Of a stretch of DNA of 64,000 bases, positions 12,626 through 23,386 are shown in pieces. The stretch is from Gelatoporia subvermispora B. Its lineage: Eukaryota > Basidiomycota > Agaricomycetes > Polyporales > Gelatoporiaceae. The notes beneath the pieces were generated by a model, which had not been told where the DNA came from, made no database searches, and was given only the letters and a program-made list of their open reading frames with translations. The stretch is taken from NCBI GenBank assembly GCA_000320605.2, contig KB445804.1:674895-738894 (forward strand), in the 5' to 3' direction. The position numbers and the translations under genes were made by a program. Position 1 is the first letter of the stretch. The number at the start of each line of letters is the position of its first letter.

Positions 12626-14278
12626 ATGTCGACGCTTCCCTCTGCATCGGCAACGAGCGCATACCCTGATGTGCAGAGAATAGTGCAAGATACCCTTCAG
12701 ACAGAGATCCAAACGGTCGATCATGTTATCAGAGGTCGGCTGCAATCATCTACGCGTTTGAGCGAATACTAACGCCCACTGTCAATTGCAAGATGGTATC
12801 AATGTGGTAAGACCAGGGACCGAACGAGTACAACGCAGTGCCACCTTACAGGTCTTTACAGACATACTATTTAACAGCAGAGGATGGCGCCCAGTTTGTG
12901 ATGCGTAGGTCTGCGCCCACAATGAGCTCATTAGTGCTTGAATCCGAAGTATGGTCTCTGAATGCGTGCCCGACATCGCATACTCACGGGCTATGGACTT
13001 CTCACAATCTTCAGGTCGCGACGTTGAAGTATCTAGCCGATCAAACTTCAGTACCCGTGCCGAAGGTTGTCGCCTATGCCTTCGAGAAGCATGAGCTAGG
13101 CCCATTCGTCCTTACCGAGAAGGTTACACCGCTTTTCAACCCTTTTGCGGGCCGAGAGACTTATGATCGCATGCAGCCACCGGGAGTACCACTCGACACG
13201 CTTTTCTATGACCTATCTGCCGTTGAACAGAATTTCATTATCGGCCAGATCGCCAAATGGATGGTCGAGCTATTGCACAACTCCTTTGATCGCGCGGGAA
13301 GTCTGTTCCTTCACAAAGATGGCGAGACCCGAATAGGGCCGATGGTCCGGCGACCATGCTTTGTCGACGGTAGGGCGAGACTCACGCTCGACCGGGGGCC
13401 ATTTACTTCCGCAAAGGCATACTATGGCGCATGTGCCCAGAGGGAACTCGACTGCTGTCGTGCCCTTTTCGTACAAGATGCGTCCCCGGCATATCAGCAT
13501 GATTTGGGTGAAGCACGACTGCGGGTCGAACGAATCGTTGGTTTGATGTATGATCTCATAGATCAGTGTCCAGGGTTGGACGATGATGACCCTGAGATGG
13601 CTCCATTCTCCCTTGACCTACATAATCTAAGTTTGAAGAATATGCTGGTATCTCCAGACAACCCTTCGGTTATCGTAAGTGACAAACACGGATGCGCCTT
13701 GATGTTATTGACGCATGCCCTCTCAGACTACCATTGTGGATTGGCGGTTCATAAATGCCCTTCCTCTTTGGTGTTGTGCTCGCATTCCACCCTGGATATC
13801 GCAGTCACTCTCCGGTAGCAGCGAGGACAGGGAAAGATGGACTGCTGTCTTCCGAACCGCAATCTCACGTCTTGATGGAGAAGAGTCCAAATTCTTGCGC
13901 AGTATTGACTCGGAAGAAACTCGACACGCTCTGGATGATCTTGCAGATTATGATGCTTTCAGAGATGGCTTTCTCCTTTTGCCTGCCCTAGAGAATATGT
14001 ACGCCTTCCGCAGCTCTTCATTTGACGAGTTCTATCTCAACTTATTACGTTGCTACAGTATGGCAACTATCCCAGGCCACGAGGATCTTGCCGGTCTGTC
14101 TGCCTTGTTGGATCCGAAGACGTTGCCTGGACGGGTGGCCCGCATCAATCTGCTCACCCGCGGGTCCAATGCAATGTTCTTGGCTATGTCCCCGCCCCGA
14201 ACACCACCGCGGCCCCTTGAGGTCGAAGGAAGTGAGCGGGTCCAGACACCAACTGAGGTATCGGTCTTGGTTAACTGA
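12626..14278 (+). CDS. Aminoglycoside phosphotransferase (APH)-like kinase fold protein
   Basis: Protein of the APH/choline kinase fold superfamily; fungi have many members of unknown substrate. Start at 12626 (MSTLPSASATSAYPDVQR). Exon 2 is a 14-base micro-exon (12793-12806), and exon 3 begins at the second AG (TYYLTAEDGAQFVMR), so the frame runs through the nucleotide-binding strand. Next comes the region that in APH proteins links the N-lobe (EVATLKYLADQTSVPVPKV) to the hinge (GPFVLTEKV). The catalytic loop reads FSLDLHNLSLKNMLV: the Asp and Asn of the Brenner motif are present, but the usual His two residues before the Asp is Ser. The DFG-equivalent is TIVDWRF after an intron at about 13676-13726. 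Stop at 14276-14278; about 440 residues. Activity is plausible but unproven. Confidence 0.78.
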
Positions 14279-14798
14279 TACGGGTCCGGTGTAACGGATG
14301 CACTCGAAATGCGGTTGAGATGTAATTGTATCTGGTTTTTCAATAGGTCACTCGGCCTACTGCTTCGCTGTGGCTGTATTGTATTCACTCACTGCGCATC
14401 GCCTGATTTCGTTCTAATTACGTTCAGTACTGCGAAAGGACATGGCATTCTAGATGTCTTCACATATCATTACTGATCATACATCGCCCGGGCGCACATG
14501 CGTTCCGACTTTCGTGCGTAAAGTGTGACCGTCCCAGCCATTGACACAGCGAGATGCCGACAGGTACAGAGGAGAGGATAAGTAATTCAAGGGACAGAGG
14601 AAACTATATCTGGGAGAGCAAACCACGGTCGTACTGACAGAGAGAGGGTGTATCACAGGCACGAGGAAGAGAAGCGAGCGTCAATGTTGAGTCGATACAG
14701 AGAGCCGGAACTGCAGCGTCGTAAGTAGATAAAAGAATGAAGTATCAGGATGTAGAATAAAAGGCGCAGGTAGCCGAGCGGAATATTGATACACTTCG
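14279..14798. other. Convergent 3' region
   Basis: A stretch of 520 bases between the stop codons of two convergent genes, probably two 3' UTRs. No gene seen. Confidence 0.5.
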
Positions 14799-16298
14799 TC
14801 AGAACAGGTAACCCTGTAAATTCGGCAGCAACGACCTAGAGGGTATCAAGTAAGACATCTGTCCAGATTTCCCCGGAGTTCAAGACTTACATAGCGCCCA
14901 AGCCAGCCGCGAACGCTAGCGCACCCCACGCAAGAGACTTGCGTTCCGGAGGTATCTGTTGCAATCTTCCCACTTTGCGGTTGGTTGCAATTGCGCGCTC
15001 CTCCACCGGTGCTTCCTTTGTCTCCTTGAAGTTGAACTGGTACTCGGCGGGCTCTTCCTCCCGCTGGCGCTTCTGTGACCGCGTTTCTGGTACCTCCTCC
15101 GGTGCAAAGGTCTCCTCATCTACTGTGACAGGCATCTCCTGCTCCTCAGTCTGCTGCTCCGCTGCCTCTTTCGCTGCCGCAACTTCCTTCTCAGCCGCCT
15201 CCTTTGCCTCCTTCTGCGCTCTCTCAGCCTTCAATCTCGCAATGAGTTCCTGCTGCTCCCGCACATCCTCCTGCATATTTGGCTCGGCGACCTTAGCAAC
15301 CTCCGTAGCCTCCTCGTCAACGGCTGTGTCATCTGACCCACCTGACGTCAGAGCACCCGGCTGGGTAGTCCGCGTCACCTTAGTGCTTGTCTTCTGTACA
15401 ATAGTGATATTAGGCGTCGGTACAGGACTCTTCAGACGTGCAGATCTGCGCGGAGCAGGAGACGGAGGCGGTGATCCAACATCCGATCCAGCGACCGATC
15501 CATGAGTCGCAAGAGCGCTGGGGACCGGAGAGGCCTCCCTTCGGCGTTTAGCCGGTGTCGGTCCAACATCAATGGGCGAGGACATTGGTGGCCGGGTCGC
15601 GGGAGACGCAGTAGGCGTTTGCATCCCCGCCTGCGTCCTGCTTGATCTTCGATAGACGACATTCGGGTCTGGCGTTGCCGAAACAAGGTTGGGGATGATC
15701 TCACTCAGCGCATACGACTCAGCAATCTCGAGGGCCACCTCGGGGTTGACCCAGGTACCGGCGAAACGGGCCTTGCCAGATTTGTTGGCTCCCGTTACGT
15801 CGAAGCTGGCCTTCACCCAGTTGGCTTCGTTCCGTTCAGCTTCTTCTGAGGCGGTCGGGAAGGCAGCGCGGAACATTGTCGTCAGAGAAATTGCGCCAGT
15901 GTCAAGTCGGCGAAGGATAAAGGCATGTCCGGTGGGCTACGTGACCTTGAGCAATCTGTCAAGAGCGTTGAGGTGTATAGTGATTGCGTACCGTAGGGAT
16001 TTTGATCCTGCCGACCTGTTGGGATTGTGAACTCGACCCCTGAAACATACGGCATCAAACTCACCACCGTTCCTTGTCCATCACGAACAATCTCCTGGAA
16101 TTTAACGGGCAATGGTTTCGATAGATCCACTGTAATCGACAGACAATGTACAGCCAGCCGGTCAGCCTCCTTCGGTTGATGTCATCATGAGATGAATTAC
16201 GGACTCTGTTTGATATGAGCATTGGCATGTTCAACAGGTAGCTTTGGACGCTGCAGATGGGCGCGCGGCGTCGCGTGTTGCTTCACATTGATAGGCAT
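14799..16298 (-). CDS. bqt4: Bqt4-like inner nuclear membrane / telomere bouquet protein
   Basis: Likely homologue of fission yeast Bqt4, which tethers telomeres to the inner nuclear membrane through Rap1. The start at 16298 (MPINVKQHATPRAHLQRPKL) gives the N-terminal PKLP block. An APSES/KilA-N-like domain follows: GVEFTIPTGRQ, then FILRRLDTGAISLTTMFRAAFP, then KARFAGTWVNPEVALEIAES. These resemble the Bqt4 order of hydrophobic strand, SMFRSAFP-type helix and GLWVP turn. The middle is disordered, with a basic KRRREASP stretch and an Ala/Glu coiled coil (about 15150-15270). The C-terminus is a hydrophobic anchor; the frame stops at a GTAAGT donor at 14887, and splicing to a last exon ending at 14799 extends the helix to SLLPNLQGYLF. 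At the exon 2/3 junction (near 15950-16000) the best GT..AG pair shifts the frame by one base; see findings. Confidence 0.75.
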
Positions 16299-16614
16299 GC
16301 TGAACGCGACGCGTCGTGATCAAAAAATCGTGAGCAACGTGTTCGGCAGTGAGAACGCCGTCGGGCGCGATGGTGGCAGGGGGGTGGTCGACGAGCCGCG
16401 CGACGGCCCCGTCATCCCACCGACAGACCTTTCAGACTCCGACCGCTTTCAACCGGGCCACGTGCTCACGTTCAAAGGAACCATTGTAATTCACCGGCCA
16501 GTACAATAGTGTCTACAACAATGCCGCACAACAATCTATTTCTGCAAAACAAATCCCTTGGCACACTTATCCTACACGTCCCCGTTCGTCTATGCTTCGA
16601 GCAGATTTTTTGGA
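16299..16614. other. Short gap between PFK stop and Bqt4-like start
   Basis: A stretch of 316 bases holding the Bqt4-like promoter (both genes on the minus strand). A GACGCGTC palindrome at 16308-16315 lies next to the start codon. An open frame here has no recognisable content. Confidence 0.5.
16308..16315. promoter_or_regulatory. GACGCGTC palindrome next to Bqt4-like start
   Basis: Perfect 8-bp palindrome ending 10 bases before the minus-strand start codon, probably within the 5' UTR or core promoter. One of six copies. Confidence 0.35.
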
Positions 16615-19600
16615 TTACCGCAGCGACTTGTCTAACAACTGTGGCCGCGCCACCAGGGCCTCGACGAGATCGTGGTGGACGTCCCACCAGGCGTTCGTGC
16701 CTCTCCTGTTCTTCATGTCCGCGTGCTCCACCATATCCTGGACAGGAACCCACTTGACGGTCGAGCCTTGGATGGTGATGACCGCAGCAGACTCGGGCGG
16801 CGCGACCCGGGATTTGGCGGGTTGTGTCAACAGAGAAGCATGATGCATCTCGATGAAGGCCATACACTTCATCGCCAAGCGCACACCGCGAGCACGGTCC
16901 ATGGGGGACGGGATACCACCCTGGAGAGTGTGGCCAAGCGACGCCGACCGCGAGTCGAATAGCTTGCCACCTTCCTCCTTGAGCATCTTCGTGATGAAGT
17001 CGGTGGAATATACATCCGAAGCAATCTCATTTCTGAGTTCATCGTTAGGACAGTCTGAAATGGGCACTGTTATATCGTAACATATCGTGACATACCTCAA
17101 GACGAGACGACCCTCCGCTTTGCCCTTCTGGTCAAGACTGTACCTCTTCTTCAAGTACTTCACGTCTTGGCGCAACATATCGAGGTTGATTCCCCGCTCC
17201 GGAGTGTACACAATGCAAGCACCGGTCTGCATATTGTGTCAATGCTATATTCATGCGTGAGTTACAATGCCTCTTACCGCCAGAGCACCCATCGTAGCAA
17301 TGTATCCACACTTGCCGCCCTGAGTTTCGACAACAAACACCCTGTTCCTGCTCGCCGACGCGCTCTGCTTGAGGGCATCGCAGGCATCGACCAGAGCGTT
17401 CAAACTTGTGTCGCTACCAAGGCTGTACTCCGTCACAGGAACGTTGTTCGAGATTGTCGCGGGCAGGTGAACAAGTGGGATATTGAATGCCGGGTAGAGC
17501 TTCCGCGCATTGTCCAGGAGTAACAGCGAGCTGAATGCCTCAAAGCCACCGATCATAAGCAGCGCATGGAAGTTGTATTGCTGGAACTTGGCTGCGACCG
17601 CGCCGAGGTCGATGTCGGGCAACTTGCGGTTCGTTCCAAGTTCGGAGCCACCGCGTATCATCCAGTTGTCAACACCGAGCCAAGACAGCTGGTGGACAAG
17701 GTCGTCAAGAAGGCCTGAGAAGCCGTTGTGGATAGCAAATGGCTTATGCCCTTGGCTCAGACAGTAGCGGACTGCTGCGCGCGTCGCGGCATTCATACCA
17801 CCCGCCGGAGCGCCAACGCTAGTGGATGCCGGGTGAACCGTCGGCCTCGGATAAGAAGATGGCGAACACTTACTGCATGATCGCTACACGTATCCGCTAT
17901 AGTGAAACGGCGATTAGTCGATGACAATGCCAATCCGGAAGTGTGACGAACCGCGTGGTGAGGGAGTGGTGGATCCTTCACAAGAATCGAGGTTGTGTGG
18001 AAGCCTTCCAAAGTCTCGCTGAACTCTGGATCGCGGAGCGACATCGCGCGCTTGAAATCCTTCTCGGAAATCGCAGTAGCAACTGATCGCGTCTGCAGGG
18101 TAAATGAGTGGGGGTTTCTCTAGTGCACCGGACCAGCCGTCACAGACCATCTCGACTGCTTCCATGAGAGGCACACGGGTAATCTTGTTCTCCGAGATAC
18201 CAATCATATACGACGGACTCTCTGGGGTCGCTACAAGAAGCGCTTCGACTGCTTCTATACCTTGCAACGTGGGCTAGCGAACTGCTCTGTCAGCTAAAGT
18301 CACAAGAATCTCTAGAAACACTCACCAGGATACGGTCTATTGCGCAGGGCCGGCCACCGCGCTGAGTGTGCCCGAGCGTCGTAACTCGGGTGTCCAGACC
18401 GAGACGCTCCGAGAGAACATCCTTGACGTATTCCGCACGAATTGGCTGCAGCGAGGCATCGTGCGCACCCTCCGCTACGATGACAATCGTCTTGCGCTTT
18501 CCAACGTCTCTGTGCTAAACAAACAACTTGGGTCAACATTGATGGCCAATAAGTTATGACCAAACCCACGCTCTGGATCATATTGCACATCTCATCCTCC
18601 CATTTGCCAGCTTCCGGAGGGTTTTCGGGGATGAAAATAAAGTCTGCGCCGCAACTAATCCCTGGGTCATTATACATAACTTCAAGGTGTTTCGGGGTTC
18701 TTACGCAACACCAGCCATCAGCGCCAGCCAGCCACAGTGCCTACCCATCACCTCCAAGACGAATGCGCGAGAATGAGAAAAGGCAGTGGAGTTGATGTTG
18801 TCGATGGATTCGCATATCCGGTGCAAGGCGGTCGGGGCACCAATAGTGAGATCTGTCATGGACATGTCGTTGTCGATTGAGCCTACGAGGCCGACGATGC
18901 GGAGATGCGCATGCTTGGCCGTTTGTTCCTCCGTGATCTTCCCTAGAATTTGTTTATGAGTAAAGTACGGATAGTACAGAATTATGGGCCTACCTTGTGC
19001 GCGCAACTGCTCGACCAGTTTCGGCCATTCAGAACGGAACACATCAGCACCAGTTAGGGAGCCGTCACCGCCGCAAACACAGAGTGCATCGATACCCTCC
19101 TTGATCATGTTGTGCGCCGCCGTCAGTCGCCCTTCGGGTGTGCGGAATGTGGTAGACCGTGCAGTGCCGATCAATGTACCACCCTGGGATGTCCTCAGTT
19201 TGTATGATCCTAGATCATACGTCGGGACTCACTTCCGCGAACCATCCTCGAACATCATCCCAGCCCACCCGGACGATGTACCGACCCTTCAGCGTCCTGC
19301 CGCCCTGGTGGTCGCCCGTCCCGTCCTTGAGTAGCTCGCCATCACCGAAGCGCAAGTTTTGCGCAAACCCGCCCTCCGCCGCGGCTTGGTGCCTGGGGGA
19401 CCCGAGGTTCTTGTCGGAGGACGGAGTGTTGTTCCCGCGCACAAGACCTTCGTAGCCCTCGCGGACGACATATGTCTCGCATCCTCTGCGGTGGGAAGCT
19501 CATTAGATCACGGGACACTGGGAGGAAGGCTAACAGGGCACACTTGAGAATGGCAGTCTTGACCACCGCGCGCACGACGGCGTTCATGCCGGCGCTGTCG

Positions 19601-19680
19601 CCTCCCGACGTCAGGACGGCTAGCTTCATGGGGCTCTTCTTCGCCGCAGGGGGCGGGGTATTTGTTGCAGGCGTCGACAT
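16615..19680 (-). CDS. PFK1: ATP-dependent 6-phosphofructokinase (eukaryotic, duplicated)
   Basis: Catalyses fructose-6-P + ATP to fructose-1,6-bisphosphate in cytosolic glycolysis, usually under strong allosteric control. Start at 19680 ([19 protein letters not shown]). The N-terminal catalytic half carries [37 protein letters not shown] and GHTQRGG, the nucleotide, phosphate and substrate loops. The C-terminal regulatory half repeats the fold with altered motifs: [13 protein letters not shown] replaces GGDxx[13 protein letters not shown] replaces the catalytic loop, and GHTLQGG follows. This is expected for the eukaryotic duplicated enzyme, whose second half binds effectors. The two halves are joined near 17800-18050. 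About ten introns; roughly 850 residues, which is the short fungal/animal type without the long N-terminal extension of yeast PFK. The stop TAA is at 16615-16617. The promoter is shared with the WLM protease gene, with a TATA box at 19743-19749. Confidence 0.95.
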
Positions 19681-19742
19681 GTATGTAGAGGACTAGTCGT
19701 CGTACAGGATCGAGAAGACCACCGGCGTTAGGGTGGATTGGG

Positions 19743-19749
19743 TTTTATA
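19743..19749 (-). promoter_or_regulatory. TATA box of PFK gene
   Basis: TATAAAA on the minus strand about 65 bases before the PFK start codon, at usual fungal spacing. Confidence 0.5.
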
Positions 19750-19906
19750 CGACTACGACTGCGTGTGGTCCGATGGGGCGGGGCAGGGGACAGCCCGCGA
19801 TAGATGTATGAGGAGGAGCGAACGTGCCACCGGAGTCGGACGTTGGTCTGGGGTCAGCGCAAAATTCGAATTATTATTATCAGACGCGCCGAGTCCGACG
19901 CGCCTG

Positions 19907-19914
19907 GACGCGTC
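19907..19914. promoter_or_regulatory. GACGCGTC palindrome in PFK/WLM promoter
   Basis: Third of three GACGCG units spaced 14 and 10 bases apart (19883-19914). It lies about 230 bases before PFK and 125 bases before the WLM gene. Confidence 0.4.
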
Positions 19915-20038
19915 ACGCCCGCTCGAGCCTTCTCAGCCTCCCTCCCATACGACTGTGCCTGCTATCGTCCCCCATCTCCACGCATCTCGCTTCATCTAGG
20001 CATCTCTCGTCGTAATCTCGGGCCCTGTACGCTTGAGG

Positions 20039-22141
20039 ATGGTCCACATTCGACTCAATGAACGGGAGACAAACCCGAACCCACACGTCAATTTCATCAT
20101 CGCATTACCCGCCGAGGATGAGGTATCGCGGGAAGAGGCCAGACAGCTCCTCCGGGCCCTCGCCGCTCAAGTGAGGCCGGTTATGAAGGCACACGGATTC
20201 ACGGTGAACAGCTTGGAAGAGGTGTGTCAACAAGCAGCGTGTGGCCATCACTTGTCGCTTATGGAAATTCCAAGTACGAATGCAACAAGGTGTTTGCGGG
20301 GAGGAACTGGAACAACGGAGAAGTCATTGGTAGGCACAAGTGTCGTGGCGCATTCCTGTATCATAGTAAACTCTGCACAGAGCTTGTTCTGCGCAATGCG
20401 AATGGCCAGTACCTCCCTGTCTCTTGGCTCCTGAGTACACTCTGCCATGAGGTCTGTATGTGAGCCGATCCTCTGTACGTCACAACACGAAGCCCGCTGA
20501 CGTCCGTCTAGCTCGCGCATATAGAAGTACGCGTTCTCGCACGGGTGCTTCCCTCGGTAGACTGACGCGAGATTGCAGCACATGAATCATGGTCCTGCGT
20601 TCCAAGCATTGTGGACCAAACTGCGCCAGGAAGTCAGGGAGCTGCAGAATGAAGGATACTTTGGCGACGGTAAGCATCCCAGTAGGCTCTGTACTTGGTA
20701 GTGTTGACCTGACATATTCGGTAGGGTACTGGTCATCCGGGACACGGCTAGCAGACTCCTCAAGGATTGGGACACATGGTATCTCAGCAGAAGGCCTCCC
20801 AGAATACATGGTACGCCTCGACGACAGGACTATTCCACGCAATCGTCTGACTAGTACACCTTTCCCCGTGCAGTGTGGCGGAGCTCACAGCCGCAAGCGA
20901 CCGACCGCCCTTCGGCGAAGACGCGGCACTCGACAAGTAGGGCCTTCCAACCACACAGGGGCGCAGACAGCAAAGCGCCGCAAGGCCGGCTCTCGTGTCG
21001 CTGCCAAAGGGGCCTTCAAAGGGGAAGGCAAGGCCCTCAACGACGACATTGCTGAGGAGGGTAAGAAGATCGGTACAGGATTCGGCAAACAGGCGAGCAG
21101 GTGAGCTCCTCTAGCCGGAACCCTATTACCAGTGGATGCGATGTTGACTCGAAACTCACACAGCAAACGAGCTAGAGAGGAACGTGCTTTGGCTGCTGAG
21201 CGGCGGCTCCTAGTCCTGCAGGGTCGCGGTATGTGTTTTTCACATTTCCACTCAATGCTGCGTATGCTTATCTCGTGCCAGCCGGTCCTTCCAGCAAGTT
21301 AGTATCGCCTCCGCAAAACACCGGTCCAGAAGCCGAAGACGCGAGCGGTTCCAGCGACGAGGATGCCGGTCCGCGTGAGACTGACCAAGACCGCCGGCGG
21401 ACAATGCTCGAGGCAATGGGCCAGGCCGACCTCGAGGAGCTCAAAGCTGCTCGTACAGATTATTCAGACGACTTCATGATCCCTGCGGCTGGTCCCCGTG
21501 ATGGCGCGAGCGTAGCGTCTGCAGCTCGACGACAACCATCGTCCTACTCCCGAGAAGTTGTTTCAAACTCATCAGAAGTGGATGTCCCTGTCAGTGGGCC
21601 ATCTTGCGATATGCAGACTGTTGATCAAACAGATTCCACCGCTATTACTGGGAGAACGACTTTGGAGAATCAAGGGTCAATTGTATTGAGACGGAACGAG
21701 CAGCATCTACCGGAGAAGCCACGAACACAGCGTGTGGGCAGTGTGGATATATTGGGCTCTGGTGATGCGTCGTCGAAAGCAAAGAACAAGAGCGTATCTT
21801 ACGGCAACATTGTGAAGAGCGAGGTAGATCACCGAAAAAAGCAACATTTAGGAATGGCCGCAGATAGCGGCGCGAGACGGCTGGGCGGAGCTTCCACGCC
21901 GTCTTCGCGAAGCGTTAGTGGTGCACATCGGGCGGATAGCGATGAAATTGGTAGCAACAAGGGGGAATGGGCATGCCTTGCGTGCACGTTGTACGTGCTT
22001 CTAGCTTCCGTGTTGCGCCCATATCTCATTGATCATTGTTTCAGGCTCAATCTCCCTGGACATTTGGCATGCTCAGCTTGTGGAACGCCTCGAGGAGAAT
22101 CATTTTCTGGCGACTCATCCGTCCAAAATGATCATCTATAA
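20039..22141 (+). CDS. WSS1: WLM-domain (Wss1-like) metalloprotease with RanBP2 zinc finger
   Basis: Predicted zinc protease of the WLM/SprT-like group; yeast Wss1 cleaves DNA-protein crosslinks and acts with SUMO and Cdc48. Start at 20039 (MVHIRLNERETNPNPHVNF). The WLM core contains VFAGRNWNNGEVIELVLRN and the active site HELAHIEHMNHGPAF, that is HExxHxxxxxH with all zinc ligands. The active site is assembled over three exons: the first ends in CHE, a 15-base micro-exon (20512-20526) encodes LAHIE, and the next starts HMNHGPAF. The family marker block GYWSSGTRL follows. A basic Arg/Lys segment (about 20880-21080) and a disordered acidic tail come next. A RanBP2-type finger, WACLACTL..NLPGHLACSACGTPR, spans the last intron; such fingers bind ubiquitin or RNA. 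About 530 residues; stop at 22139-22141. Family is firm; the DNA-repair role is inferred. Confidence 0.88.
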
Positions 22142-22358
22142 CTTCGCATTCGCTGTCTTATTCAGGATCCGTGATTCGTATTTGTTACAATGTCTATCTT
22201 CCAAGCAGATCCATAAAGTCGCACACGCCTACAAAACATTTCACATTTCGCAGATAGTTGGTGATGGACAATTCTCGAGCTGTCGCCTGCAAAACAAATA
22301 CAACGCACAGCGCATTACTTCCAGCATCTATCATAGCATCAGCCTCGCGGAACATCGG

Positions 22359-23386
22359 TCAAGGCAGTGGAGCGACATACAGGATGGCATAGTCAGTGCG
22401 GACGACGTGTTCGGCGCCCCCGAAGGCTGCGTTGCAACCGCCCTAGCAGTGCACTACGTTAGGTCATATCAGGCAGAGAGGTTCATTTAGACATACAAGG
22501 TGCTCTGCGGTCTTCCCAGGCACCCGAACTCCGCGTATGGTGGCTAGGCCATGGTAGAGTTTAGTACCGTTTTCCTCATATCCGCCTTCCACGGGCCGGC
22601 GGCCTGGCGGAATTTGGCCGTGGCTCGCGGGAACCCATTCCATGGTGCGCGGGTCGAACGGTAGGAGATCGTAGCGGCCATGGTGCTCAAGCTCCTTGCC
22701 GCCGAATGAGACACGGCACGCGGGCGTGAGGTGCGGCGCGATCTTGCAAGGATGGACCGATTTCTCGAAGATCGCAGAGCCCACGAACACGGGGGAGCGG
22801 CCGTCCGCGTCGACACAAACAGGAGGCCCGGCCTGCTGGGCGGCCGGAAAGGGCGCGTTGCCTGTCAACGGCGTGCGGAACCCAGAGGGTGGGGGCGTGT
22901 ATGCAGGCGGGGCCTGACTAGGACTGCCGGGCTGGCCCTGCGGCGACCCGGCCACAAAGCCTCTCTCGTGGCTCGCTGCAGGGAACTCAGAGGCTCCAGC
23001 AGAGGGAAACTCGGGCATCCCCTTGATATCATCTGCGCTGTATTCCATGGGTGCTTGCGGGAAGGTAGGTGTCGGGGTAGGGAACTGGTGATGCACCTCG
23101 TCAAAGGGCTCGCCTGCGCGGTTGGAGGTCCCGTTTCCCGAGCCCTGCTCCCATTCGTACCCTTGTTCTCTTTCGAATCCTCCTCCCATATCGCGTTTAC
23201 TTGAATAATAGCCAAAGATGTTGAGGATGAAGATGAAAGTCCAGATCAGAAGCGCTATTCCGTGCAATCAGCGCCACGTATCAGAGTAGAGTAAGGCGCC
23301 GGTGGAAGTTTGGGCTGAACGTAACGGTCCGTCTATTAACGCTCTGATGATGAATGGAAGTGCGGAGAGTCACCTCGAAGACGCAT
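22359..23386 (-). CDS. DM9/DUF3421-domain membrane protein
   Basis: Uncharacterised protein with DM9 repeats, a small beta-rich domain known in insects and fungi and linked to sugar binding in some animals. Proposed start at 23386: a 13-base first coding exon (ATG to 23374) joins in frame to a strongly hydrophobic helix (ALLIWTFIFILNIFGYY) followed by SSKRD, a short N-terminal signal anchor. A Gly/Pro-rich linker follows (about 22900-23170), then two DM9 units: PVFVGSAIFEKSVHPCKIAP..VSFGGKELEH and GGYEENGTKLYHGLATI..VPGKTAEHL. The second is completed in the last exon by GGCNAAFGGAEHVVRTDYAI, the conserved GG.E ending; the intron is about 22440-22494. Stop at 22359-22361, about 290 residues. 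If the first exon is wrong, the next internal Met is at 23189. Single-pass topology is inferred. Confidence 0.72.

Larger units (their letters stand above)
19681..20038. other. Bidirectional promoter PFK / WLM protease
   Basis: A gap of 358 bases between two divergent start codons. It holds a TATA box for the PFK side and three GACGCG hexamers at 19883, 19897 and 19907, the last as a full GACGCGTC palindrome. Confidence 0.55.

Noticed and set aside
22029..22490. Plus-strand frame of 153 codons after the WLM gene
   Set aside because: It overlaps the zinc-finger exon in another frame and runs antisense through the last DM9 exon, which encodes conserved residues.
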